From: Collinsella sp. AM18-10
GTDB taxonomy: Bacteria; Actinomycetota; Coriobacteriia; Coriobacteriales; Coriobacteriaceae
DNA: 64,000 bases
Direction of reading: 5' to 3'
Assembly: GCF_003471585.1 (NCBI RefSeq)
Contig: NZ_QRJO01000003.1
Span: 155,428 to 219,427, forward strand
In this document: in pieces, positions 54,826 through 63,540 of the stretch
Layout: each line of letters begins with the position of its first letter
Numbering within the stretch: position 1 is the stretch's first letter
Translations under genes and position numbers: made by a program
The notes under the pieces: generated by a model
Seen by the model: the letters and a program-made list of their open reading frames with translations, nothing else
What the model was told of the DNA's origin: nothing
Database searches by the model: none

Positions 54826-54828
54826 ACG

Positions 54829-55839
54829 ATGCAGAAAGCCTTTCCCATCTTTGCCATGGAGCTGTTTTGCGATGGCTGGCTGTTCTTAACGCATTCCGAT
54901 GTGACGTGGGATGGGTCGTCGCACGCCGTTAAGCGCATCCGTATCAATGCTGACAAAAGTGAGCGGCTCCTGAGCCATGCGCGCGAGCACTTTACGGATG
55001 TTCCGAGCAACATCGATTTGTGCCAGTACGTCGGCACCACGCTCGTGGAGCTCGAGAAGCATGCCGAGCCAGTTGTTCCCCGCGACGTTGTTTCGCCCCA
55101 TCTGCAGTTGCTGTTTGAGGGCGACTTGACGCCGATTACGCTAGTGCAGCTCATGTGTGTGGGCGACTGGCTTTCGGTACGTCAAGGCAATGAGGGCGAA
55201 ATCCGCGTTACCTACGACGAGCGCTTGGCACAGCAGATTTCCGGGTTCGGCCTGTTTATGGCGAGCTTTGTCGAGTCGCTTTGCTCGCAGAGCACTATGT
55301 TGAGTGACGGATCGGTTGCCACGGTGTTTGAGGAGAGGCCAGCAACGGAGCCTGGCATATGCGCGTTTTTGGAGATGGACGAAGCGGCTTCCATGGAGCC
55401 TGAACCCGAGGAGGCGCTCGGTGTTGAACCGGAGCCCGAGCCCGTGTCCGAGACGGCGCCAGAGCTCGAGCCTGACATTGAGCCCGTGTCCGAGTTTGAG
55501 CCAGAGCCTGCACCGGAACCTGCTCTTGAGCCTTCTGCAAAAGAGCAGGAAAAGCTACGCATCGCCCGAGAGGTAAAGGCTGCGCGGGACAAGATGGATG
55601 AGCTCGACAAGGCACGTGTTGCTTTGCTCAACCAGCTGCTTGTCCTGCGCCATAAGCATGAGACGCTTTCCGATCAGCGCGGTTGGAGGACAATTGTCGA
55701 GATGGAGGAAGTCGGCAGGCAGGTCAAAGACCTCAGCGGCCAGGTCGACCAGATTGACAAGCAGCTGAGCGACGCGCGCCTTGCCTACGCCGAGACGCGC
55801 GCGGCGTCGCTGCAAGCGCTTAAGGAACTAGGTCAGTAA
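54829..55839 (+). CDS. unknown protein with Pro/Glu-rich linker and coiled coil
   Basis: The 336-residue protein has a globular N-terminal ~170 residues (ELFCDGWLFLTHSDVTWDG...) that I do not recognise. A low-complexity Glu/Pro linker follows (residues ~185-245, repeated EPEPE and EPAPEPA units), then a C-terminal coiled coil (EKLRIAREVKAARDKMDELD to the end). The linker resembles those of the 1461-residue protein at the start of the module. The start overlaps the helicase end by spacing of three bases and uses its AAGGAGAT as ribosome binding site. It is the last gene before the brxA start, 105 bases further. Confidence 0.75.
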   Translation: MQKAFPIFAMELFCDGWLFLTHSDVTWDGSSHAVKRIRINADKSERLLSHAREHFTDVPSNIDLCQYVGTTLVELEKHAEPVVPRDVVSPHLQLLFEGDLTPITLVQLMCVGDWLSVRQGNEGEIRVTYDERLAQQISGFGLFMASFVESLCSQSTMLSDGSVATVFEERPATEPGICAFLEMDEAASMEPEPEEALGVEPEPEPVSETAPELEPDIEPVSEFEPEPAPEPALEPSAKEQEKLRIAREVKAARDKMDELDKARVALLNQLLVLRHKHETLSDQRGWRTIVEMEEVGRQVKDLSGQVDQIDKQLSDARLAYAETRAASLQALKELGQ

Positions 55840-55944
55840 GGCAGCAACAGCCCCCACGACCCGGTACTTAAACGGTATGATTGGAAGGCATGTTTGCATC
55901 GCCCCGATGCGAATAAAAAGGCCCGAACCCTTGGAGTGTGTCCT

Positions 55945-56616
55945 GTGGATAGCACCGACAAAATATCGCTGGGAGGCGTGCTTACCCGCGAGCAGTTTTT
56001 GCTGCCCGAGATGCGCATCGTCGCCGCGTTGCGCCTGGAGGGCGTGAGCGACGACGAGATCATCGCGCGCGTTAAGCGCGACAACCTGTTTCAGTATCCC
56101 ACCGAGCGCATGCTGGCCGACCGCGCCCGCGTGTGCCTGCGCCGCTTTGATGCCGTAGCGCTCGACGAGGCACAGTGCGCTGCCCGCGGTATCGACAAAG
56201 ATGCTGCCGACCAAGCGGTCGCACGCATTATGGACCTGATCGCCAACGGCATGCCCGACCAGGCGGCCCAGGCCAACCTGTTTGTCATGATGTGCCGTTA
56301 CACCATGGTTCGCGAGCTCATCCAGGTAGAGATTGGCGAGCGCATGGCCAGCTTCGACTACAACTTTACCGACATTGACCTCAACGCGTTTGTCACCCGT
56401 TTTCAGGTTGAGCATGCCGAGGCTGTCAAATGGTCCGATGCCACGCTGGGCCGTATAAAAAGCACCCTGCGCCAGATTCTGCGCAGCGCCGGTTTTAAAG
56501 CATCGCAGCGCACCGATACGCTCCAGCCCCTGCTGCTCGACCCCGACGTGGAGCAGGCCATCCGCGATCTGGGCGACATGGATGCCCTGGCCGCACTTAC
56601 CGGGCAGGTGATGTAG
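55945..56616 (+). CDS. brxA: BREX protein BrxA (DUF1819)
   Basis: The 223-residue protein matches BrxA in length, its all-helical character and position before brxB. Typical segments are LPEMRIVAALRLEGVSDDEI, NLFQYPTERM and a C-terminal LGRIKSTLRQILRSAGF. BrxA is a small DNA-binding protein needed for BREX defence. I use the GTG eight bases after GGAG; a TTG 17 codons upstream is also open. It starts the BREX operon and is followed by brxB after three bases. Confidence 0.9.
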   Translation: MDSTDKISLGGVLTREQFLLPEMRIVAALRLEGVSDDEIIARVKRDNLFQYPTERMLADRARVCLRRFDAVALDEAQCAARGIDKDAADQAVARIMDLIANGMPDQAAQANLFVMMCRYTMVRELIQVEIGERMASFDYNFTDIDLNAFVTRFQVEHAEAVKWSDATLGRIKSTLRQILRSAGFKASQRTDTLQPLLLDPDVEQAIRDLGDMDALAALTGQVM

Positions 56617-56619
56617 CCC

Positions 56620-57243
56620 ATGGCAATAAACCAGCCGCACATTCGCCCGCGCAACCGCGCCGAGCGCATCCATGAGGATTTTGACCATCGCCGCGAGGCG
56701 CTGCGCGAGCGCCTGCAAGACCAGGATTTCTTGGCCAACAAGGGCATCGGTAACGAGATCGGCTTCTACACGTTTTGCTACGATCCCTCGCTGGAGTTTG
56801 AGTGCCGTGCCTACGTGGACGAGCTCAAAGCGGACGCCCAGGCCGGCAAGCTCCCGTGTAATCTGGAGGTCTTTAACCTGTACGACGTGATGCTCGACAT
56901 CTGCGAGCAGCGCCGCATCCTTCGTGCGATTCCCCGGCGTGAGGCAAAGGTCGGCTCGGAGGCCCAGATCAAAGAGCTCCAGAAGCCCTGCAGTTCCAAG
57001 AGCTTTGCCCAGTACCTCTTGGAGCACACCCAGCCTCACCAACCCGGCGACGTGATCATGGTCACGGGCGTGGGCGAGGTCTTTCCGCTGCTGCGCGTGC
57101 ACAACCTACTCAACGACATGCTTGCCGATTTTGGCACCGTGCCCGTCGTTGTCATGTACCCCGGCAGCTTTGACGGCCGCCAGCTCAAGCTGTTCAACAA
57201 AGAGAACGCCAGCAACTATTACCGCGCGTTCGATATTTCTTAG
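56620..57243 (+). CDS. brxB: BREX protein BrxB (DUF1788)
   Basis: The 207-residue protein shows the DUF1788 pattern with GNEIGFYTFCYDPSLEFECRA region near residues 45-65 and the C-terminal VGEVFPLLRVHNLLNDM and VVVMYPGSFDGRQLKLF. BrxB is required for type I BREX and works with BrxC and PglZ. Spacing to brxA (3 bases) and brxC (9 bases) indicates one transcript. Confidence 0.93.
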   Translation: MAINQPHIRPRNRAERIHEDFDHRREALRERLQDQDFLANKGIGNEIGFYTFCYDPSLEFECRAYVDELKADAQAGKLPCNLEVFNLYDVMLDICEQRRILRAIPRREAKVGSEAQIKELQKPCSSKSFAQYLLEHTQPHQPGDVIMVTGVGEVFPLLRVHNLLNDMLADFGTVPVVVMYPGSFDGRQLKLFNKENASNYYRAFDIS

Positions 57244-57252
57244 GAGCGACAG

Positions 57253-60200
57253 ATGATTATCCAAGACCTGTTTTCAAAGGACATCAACCGTTCCATCAAC
57301 GGCGTCGTCAAGGTGCAAGACGCCAGCGACGAATCGGTGCGCCAGGAGCTCGACGAGTACGTGGTGACGCGTGAGCTGCAGGGTCATTTTGCGCACTTCT
57401 TCGAGGCGTACGATAAGGCGCTCGACGTTCCTACCGACAATATGGGCGTGTGGATCAGCGGCTTCTTTGGCTCCGGTAAATCGCACTTCCTCAAGATGCT
57501 CTCGTATCTGCTGCAAAACGATGAGATTGCCGGCAAGCCTGCCGTCGATTACTTTAAGGGCAAGATCTCCGATCCCATCGTGGCCGCTCGGGTTCGTCGC
57601 TGCTGCGAGGTTCCCACCGAGGCGATTCTGTTTAACATCGACAGCAAGGGTGGCCAGTGGAAAGAGGGCGACACCTCGCGCACGGCCCTGCTGCGTGCCT
57701 TTGAGCGCGTGTTCTTTGAGCACCTGGGCTTTTTTGGCGAGGATCTAAAGCTCGCACGCCTGGAGCAGCATATCGACAGCAAGGGTAAGACGCAGGAGTT
57801 CCGCGCTGCCTACGAGCGCATTGGCGGTGGCAACTGGCTCGAGGACCGCGAGAGCTATAGTTACTTTGAGGACGACATCGTCGAGGCCCTGCAAGAGGTG
57901 CTGGGCATGAGCGAGCAGGCCGCGCGCCATTGGTTCGACGGCACCGAGGACGACGCCATCGCTGCCGACACCTTTGCCAAGATGGTCAAGCAGTATGTCG
58001 ATAAGCGCGCCGGGGAGTGCGACGGCGAGTTCCGCCTGCTGTTCATGGTCGACGAGGTGGGTCAGTTTATTGGCTCCGATGCCGACATGAGCACGAGCCT
58101 CATGTTGTCGCTACAGACGCTCGTCGAGGAACTGGGCAGCCGTTGCGGTGGCCGCGTGTGGGTCATGGTGACCAGCCAGGAGGCCATCGACGAGGTGGCC
58201 GTGATCGTGGGCGACGACTTCTCCAAGATTCAGGGCCGCTTTAACACGCGCCTTTCACTCTCCAGCTCCAGCGTAGACGAGGTCATCCAGCGCCGCGTGC
58301 TGCAAAAGAACGATGCCGCCACGGTAAAGCTCCAGCAGGACTACGAGACCCAGAGCACCGTGCTCAAAAACGTGTTCAGCTTCGATGGCTCGCGCAGCAA
58401 CCTGATCGGCTACGCCAGCCGCAACGACTTTACGGCTAGTTACCCCTTTGTGGACTATCAGTTTAAGGTGCTGCCCGACGTTATGACCGAGGTGCGCAAG
58501 CACGGCGTTAAGGCCAAGCATATGTCTACGGGCGAGCGCTCTATGCTTTCGGCCTTCCAGGAATCGGCCCAGGCCATCCAGGATCAAGAGGTGGGCGCCC
58601 TGGTGCCGTTCTGGCGCTTCTTCGATACCATCGCCAAGGATCTGGAGCATGGCGTGATTCAGGTGGTCACGACTGCCGAGCGCGCGGCCGAGGACGGCCG
58701 TGGCCTTAAGGCCCAGGACGTTAAGGTCTTAAAGCTGCTGTACCTGATCCGCTATATCGACTACATTAAGTCCAACGTCGAGAACATCTCTATCCTTATG
58801 GTCGACGGCATGGACGTGGACAAGGCGGCCCTTAAGGATCGCGTTAAGGAGTCGCTCGACCGTCTGGTGCGCGAGAACTACGTGGCACGTCAGGGTGATG
58901 TATATAACTTCCTTACCGACGAGGAGCAGGATATCTCGCGCGCCATTAGCGAGACGCCGGTGGATGCTGCCTTGATTATCGAGGACATTAAAAAGTTGCT
59001 TTTTGGCGGAATTTATAAGACGACCAAGTTGCGCGTGGGCGAAAACGACTTTCCCTTTGACCGTTATGTTGACGACTCACTCTGCGGTGCTGCCCAGGGC
59101 GGTATGAAGCTCAACGTGGTCACGGTAGCCGATGACCTGTCGCGCGCTGACGATGCCGAGCTCGCCGTCAAGTCTGCCAATATCGCGCTGGTGGTGCTTG
59201 CAGACGACATCGACTACTTCGACGATCTGCAGAATGTGGCTAAGATCAGCAAGTACCGCAAGACCATCAACACCGAGGCTCTGCCGCCTTCGACCCAGCA
59301 GATTATCAAGAAAAAGAATGACGAAGCTACTTTCCTTAAGCGCGAGGCGACCAAACTGCTGGAGGAGGCCGTGCTGCGCGCCCGCGTGGCCGTGAACGGC
59401 TCCATGATCGCGATTCGCGCTACCAAGCCGGTAGATGTGTTTGACCAGGCCCTGTCCAAGTTGACGAATGCCATCTTTACCAAAGCCGACTGCATTGTCG
59501 ACTCCGCCAAGACCGATGAGGACATTCGCGCCACGCTGCGCGGCGCCAACCAGATGGCGCTCGACCGCCAGAGCTCCCAGAACGCCCGCGCCGAGAAGGA
59601 GGTCGCGGACTTTTTGCATGCCCAGACGCGCCTGTCGCTGAATACGACCATGGGTGACCTGCAGCGTAAGTTCCAGGGTGCCCCCTATGGTTGGCGCGAA
59701 ATCGACATTGCCAACGTGGTGGCGCAGCTGGTGGTTTCGCAGCGCGCAACCATCACGGCTGCCGGCGCCAATGTTGCCCCTGCCGATTCGCGTATGGTTG
59801 CCTTCCTGCGCAAGGACGCCGACAGGGCACAGGTGCGCGAGCGCGTCAAGATGAGCGACGAGCTCATCAAGAAGATCAACAGGGTGCTTCGCGAGACCTT
59901 CGATGCCAAGCGCGACATTTCCAACGAGGACGAGCTCACCGCCACGGTGGTCGAAACGCTTAAGGGCTTCAAGAACGAGTGCGTGGAGCTCACGAACAAC
60001 AACTTTACGGGCCTGGCCCCGGCCTATCCGTATCCGGGCCTAAAGGTGCTGGAGGACGGCATTAAGCTGACCACGCGCCTGCTGGACAACCAGAACGACG
60101 CCCAGGCACTGTTCAACGCCGTTGTAAAAGCGCAAGACAATTTGGATGACTGGAAAGAGGACTACGACCAGGTCACGTTCTTCTTTGAGAGCCAAAAGCC

Positions 60201-60906
60201 CGTCTTTGATGGGGCCGTTGATTTTATGGGCCTTATGAAGGACGAGGGCTTCTACATGGACTCTAACGCCCAGGCGGTCGAGGCTAACAAGCGCATTGAG
60301 CAGATTCTTAAGAATCCGCGTCCGTACCGCGAGGTCCGCGAGTTCCACGAGCTGATGGAGCCGGTCATGGCTGCCCACAAGCAGATGGTCGATACCAAGC
60401 GTAAGGAGATGCTGGACGACATAACCGCACAGATGGCCCAGGTGCACGAATATGCCCAGAGCCAGGACGGCTATGCCAAGCTGGCCGAGCGCGCCATCGA
60501 GGACGTCGGCCGCATGGCTAAGTCGTTTGAGGGCCGTGCGCACAGCGCCACCAAGGCCAGCGAGCTTGCCGCGCTCAAGCAGCAGCTGATTGAGTATTGC
60601 GACCGCGCATGCGAAAAGATCGATACCGCCATCGATGAGGAGAAGGCCCGTCAGCAGCGCGAGAGCCGCCACAAGGAAGTCACGCCCAACGGCGAGATCG
60701 TTACCACGATCAATGAGCCCGGTAAGGACGCCCCGGAGACCGCAAAGCCCGCGCCTGCTCCCAAGAGGATTAAAAAGCTGCGCCTGGCCGATCTGGGCGA
60801 GCGCAAAAAGCTGGAGAGCGAAAGTGATATCGACGTTTATCTTGCCCAGCTCCGCGCACGTCTGCTCGCCGAGTTGCAGGGCAACGACGCCATCCGCCTG
60901 AGCTAA
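57253..60906 (+). CDS. brxC: BREX ATPase BrxC
   Basis: The 1217-residue protein is a large AAA+-type P-loop ATPase with Walker A GFFGSGKSHFLKML at residues 70-83 and a Walker B-like LLFMVDEVGQFIG near 260. Long helical regions make up the rest, and the C-terminus is basic (RIKKLRLADLGERKK). BrxC is the core ATPase of type I BREX and is needed for both methylation and phage defence. The start follows AGGAGCGAC. GC is typical of the chromosome (unlike the 3' part of pglX). Confidence 0.95.
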   Translation: MIIQDLFSKDINRSINGVVKVQDASDESVRQELDEYVVTRELQGHFAHFFEAYDKALDVPTDNMGVWISGFFGSGKSHFLKMLSYLLQNDEIAGKPAVDYFKGKISDPIVAARVRRCCEVPTEAILFNIDSKGGQWKEGDTSRTALLRAFERVFFEHLGFFGEDLKLARLEQHIDSKGKTQEFRAAYERIGGGNWLEDRESYSYFEDDIVEALQEVLGMSEQAARHWFDGTEDDAIAADTFAKMVKQYVDKRAGECDGEFRLLFMVDEVGQFIGSDADMSTSLMLSLQTLVEELGSRCGGRVWVMVTSQEAIDEVAVIVGDDFSKIQGRFNTRLSLSSSSVDEVIQRRVLQKNDAATVKLQQDYETQSTVLKNVFSFDGSRSNLIGYASRNDFTASYPFVDYQFKVLPDVMTEVRKHGVKAKHMSTGERSMLSAFQESAQAIQDQEVGALVPFWRFFDTIAKDLEHGVIQVVTTAERAAEDGRGLKAQDVKVLKLLYLIRYIDYIKSNVENISILMVDGMDVDKAALKDRVKESLDRLVRENYVARQGDVYNFLTDEEQDISRAISETPVDAALIIEDIKKLLFGGIYKTTKLRVGENDFPFDRYVDDSLCGAAQGGMKLNVVTVADDLSRADDAELAVKSANIALVVLADDIDYFDDLQNVAKISKYRKTINTEALPPSTQQIIKKKNDEATFLKREATKLLEEAVLRARVAVNGSMIAIRATKPVDVFDQALSKLTNAIFTKADCIVDSAKTDEDIRATLRGANQMALDRQSSQNARAEKEVADFLHAQTRLSLNTTMGDLQRKFQGAPYGWREIDIANVVAQLVVSQRATITAAGANVAPADSRMVAFLRKDADRAQVRERVKMSDELIKKINRVLRETFDAKRDISNEDELTATVVETLKGFKNECVELTNNNFTGLAPAYPYPGLKVLEDGIKLTTRLLDNQNDAQALFNAVVKAQDNLDDWKEDYDQVTFFFESQKPVFDGAVDFMGLMKDEGFYMDSNAQAVEANKRIEQILKNPRPYREVREFHELMEPVMAAHKQMVDTKRKEMLDDITAQMAQVHEYAQSQDGYAKLAERAIEDVGRMAKSFEGRAHSATKASELAALKQQLIEYCDRACEKIDTAIDEEKARQQRESRHKEVTPNGEIVTTINEPGKDAPETAKPAPAPKRIKKLRLADLGERKKLESESDIDVYLAQLRARLLAELQGNDAIRLS

Positions 60907-60936
60907 CCAAGAACCACCGGGGAAGGGTAGACCGCC

Positions 60937-63468
60937 ATGAACGATACCGCCATCAAGAACTACTGCATCTGGGCCCGCAACGAGCTCATCGCCGGTGTCG
61001 AGGCCCGCATGAGGCTCTACGGCGTGGCCGAGGGCGCCGAGCCTGCCGGCGCCACGGCGGTGGGCGGGCGCGCCCTCTCCCCGGAGGAGACCGAGTGGCG
61101 CGACGCCCTGCTGCGCGCCGGCGCCGAGGAGGGCTTCGCCCGCCTGCGCGACCGCGCCGCCTACACCTGGTTCAACCGCATCGCCGCCGTGCGCTACATG
61201 GAGGTCAACGACTTCCTGCCCTCCCGCGTACGTATGTTCACCCGCCCCGCGGCGGACGGCTCCTGGGAGCTGGGCAGCCAGGCCGCGGACGAGGCACTCG
61301 ATGTCCAGATCGAGGGCGCAGACCCGGTGCGCGTCGCCGAGCTCAAACAGGCCGGCGAGGACGGGCCGCTGTTCCGCTACCTGTTCCTTGCCCAGTGCGC
61401 CGAGCTCTCCGGGTGCCTCCCCGGCGTGTTCCAGCCCGTGGACGCCTGCATGGCGCTGCTGCTGCCGGCCAACCTCATGGACGCCGACGGGGTCATCGGC
61501 CGCATGGTGGGCGACATCCCCGAGGAGGACTGGGAGAGGAACGTCCAGGTCCTGGGCTGGATGTACCAGTACTACAACTCCGAGGTCAAGGACGCCTTCT
61601 TCGCCTCCAAGGCAAAGGAGACCCCCGACACCATAGGTCCGGCCACCCAGCTGTTCACGCCCGACTGGATCGTGCGCTACATGGTGCAGAACTCGCTGGG
61701 GCGCCTGTGGATGCTCAACAACCCCGCGAGCCCCCTGCGCGACCAGATGGAGTACTACATCGAGCCCGATTCCGAGCACGAGGACTTCATCAGGATCGGC
61801 GGCCCCGAGGACATCTCCCTGTGCGACCCGGCCTGCGGCTCGGGCCACATCCTGGTCTACGCCTTCGAGCTGCTGGCCAAGATGTACCTGGAGCGCGGCT
61901 ACCGCGAGCGCGAGATCCCCGGGCTCGTCCTGTCCAAGAACCTGCACGGCATGGAGATCGACCCCCGTGCCGCCCAGATCGCGCGCCTGGCCTTGGCCAT
62001 GTGCGCCCGCGGCATGGACCGCCGCTTCTTCGGCCGCGGCGTGCGGGCCGACATCGCCGTGCTAGCCCCGGTCGCGCTGGGGGAGGGCGACGTGCCGCGG
62101 GGCAGCGCCCTCGCCAAGAGGAAGGACCTCCTCGGCGCCCTGGCGCACCTGGACGAGGTGGGCTCGCTGCTCGCCCCGGGCGAGGGCGACCTCGCCGCGA
62201 TCCGCGAGGCGGTGGCGCTCGCCGGCGACGGCGGCCTGTTCGGCAGCAGCTCCAGGGAGAGGCTCCGGCGCGCCCTGGACACCTGCGAGACCCTGGCCCG
62301 CCGCCACGACTGCGTGGTGGCCAACCCGCCCTACATGGGCAGCTCCAGCTTCGGCCCCTTCATGTCCAGGTGGGTCAAGAAGAGCTACCCTGACTCGAAG
62401 AGCGACCTGTGCACTTGCTTCATCGAGCGCGGATTCAACCTTGCCAAAGACCGCGGCTACGCGGCCATGATTACCATGCAGTCATGGATGTTCCTGGGGA
62501 GCTATGAAAAGCTACGCGAAAAGATTCTGCGAAGCCATTCAATTTCTTCAATGGCTCATTTAGGGACCAGGGCATTTGGAGCAATTGGCGGTGAAGTAGT
62601 TTCGACGACGGTAACTGTGTTTAGCAACGCTAAAAATGATGTCGATGGAGTCTACTTCAGGCTCGTTGACATGGGGTCTGAAGAAGAAAAATCGGCAGGA
62701 ATCTTGGAGGCCCTTGCGGACCCCGGTTGCGGGTGGTTCTTTCGACGCAACTCTGGTCTGTTCACCTATATCCCAGGAAGCCCGATAGCTTATTGGGCGA
62801 GCAAGGCGATGGCGCGAGCATTCGGGGAAAATCTGCCCATTTCTACCGCTGTTTCAGTTTTTCTAGGCATGACGACTTCTGACAATGAGTTGTTTGTTAG
62901 GTGCTGGTGGGAGGTATCTGAATCGCTCTTTACAAAAACCGCGAACAGCGTGGATCAAATTCGCAAATGGGCCCCATACAATAAAGGTGGTGACTTTAGA
63001 CGCTGGTTTGGAAATCAGCAATTCGTAGTAAATTGGGAAAATGACGGATTTGCAATACGTAACAATAAAGATGGTAATGGTCGAATCCGATCAACCGTCC
63101 CCACGGCAGTAACAAGCTTAAAAGATTGCATCACTTGGTCGAAAATCTCGTCAGGTCGGATCGCCCTGAGATATTTCCCAAGAGGTTCTTTGTTTGATGT
63201 TGCGGGTGCATGTTGCTTTGGCCAAAGAAAAAACCTTTGTCTGGTTATGGGCTTCCTAAACTCTTCCGTCGCAATGGCTGCGCTATCGTTCATGTCTCCC
63301 ACATTAAACTTCGAGGGAGGACAAGTACGCTCCCTTCCCCTTAGGCCACTTTCGGAAGAAGACGAAGAAAAAGTTGTCTCTTACGTTGAAAAGCAGATCA
63401 TTGCTGCAAAAGCTGATTGGGATTCATTTGAGCAGTCGTGGGGGTTTGTCAGACATCCTCTGGGCTAA
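60937..63468 (+). CDS. pglX: BREX adenine methyltransferase PglX, exchangeable 3' part
   Basis: The 843-residue protein has SAM motif I DPACGSGHILVYAFELL at residue 297 and the N6-adenine motif IV NPPYMGSSSFG at 463. PglX methylates the BREX recognition site and sets its specificity. It is shorter than typical PglX (~1200), mainly after motif IV. Up to about position 62460 the DNA is extremely GC-rich; after that it becomes clearly AT-richer, so the target-recognition half has a different origin. An inverted relative of the last ~150 residues begins 73 bases downstream on the other strand. This is the expected layout of a phase-variable methyltransferase. Confidence 0.93.
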   Translation: MNDTAIKNYCIWARNELIAGVEARMRLYGVAEGAEPAGATAVGGRALSPEETEWRDALLRAGAEEGFARLRDRAAYTWFNRIAAVRYMEVNDFLPSRVRMFTRPAADGSWELGSQAADEALDVQIEGADPVRVAELKQAGEDGPLFRYLFLAQCAELSGCLPGVFQPVDACMALLLPANLMDADGVIGRMVGDIPEEDWERNVQVLGWMYQYYNSEVKDAFFASKAKETPDTIGPATQLFTPDWIVRYMVQNSLGRLWMLNNPASPLRDQMEYYIEPDSEHEDFIRIGGPEDISLCDPACGSGHILVYAFELLAKMYLERGYREREIPGLVLSKNLHGMEIDPRAAQIARLALAMCARGMDRRFFGRGVRADIAVLAPVALGEGDVPRGSALAKRKDLLGALAHLDEVGSLLAPGEGDLAAIREAVALAGDGGLFGSSSRERLRRALDTCETLARRHDCVVANPPYMGSSSFGPFMSRWVKKSYPDSKSDLCTCFIERGFNLAKDRGYAAMITMQSWMFLGSYEKLREKILRSHSISSMAHLGTRAFGAIGGEVVSTTVTVFSNAKNDVDGVYFRLVDMGSEEEKSAGILEALADPGCGWFFRRNSGLFTYIPGSPIAYWASKAMARAFGENLPISTAVSVFLGMTTSDNELFVRCWWEVSESLFTKTANSVDQIRKWAPYNKGGDFRRWFGNQQFVVNWENDGFAIRNNKDGNGRIRSTVPTAVTSLKDCITWSKISSGRIALRYFPRGSLFDVAGACCFGQRKNLCLVMGFLNSSVAMAALSFMSPTLNFEGGQVRSLPLRPLSEEDEEKVVSYVEKQIIAAKADWDSFEQSWGFVRHPLG

Positions 63469-63496
63469 TTGATTGGTTTGAACCACCATAACTAAC

Positions 63497-63534
63497 GGCC
63501 AGGCCCAACCTCATCATTGGGGTTGGGCCTGGCC
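63497..63534. terminator. 14-bp hairpin between the two pglX 3' ends
   Basis: GGCCAGGCCCAACC (63497-63510) pairs exactly with 63521-63534. It lies between convergent pglX ends and could terminate both directions. Short CTAATTG words on each side are also inverted. Confidence 0.75.
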
Positions 63535-63540
63535 TGGAAA

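Noticed and set aside
60040..61947. Long - strand open frame opposite the end of brxC and the start of pglX
   Set aside because: Low-complexity Gly/Val/Leu-rich product spanning two well-supported + strand genes.
61095..62393. 432-codon + strand frame inside pglX
   Set aside because: Arg/Pro/Gly-rich product caused by extreme GC content; pglX in the other frame has SAM and NPPY motifs.
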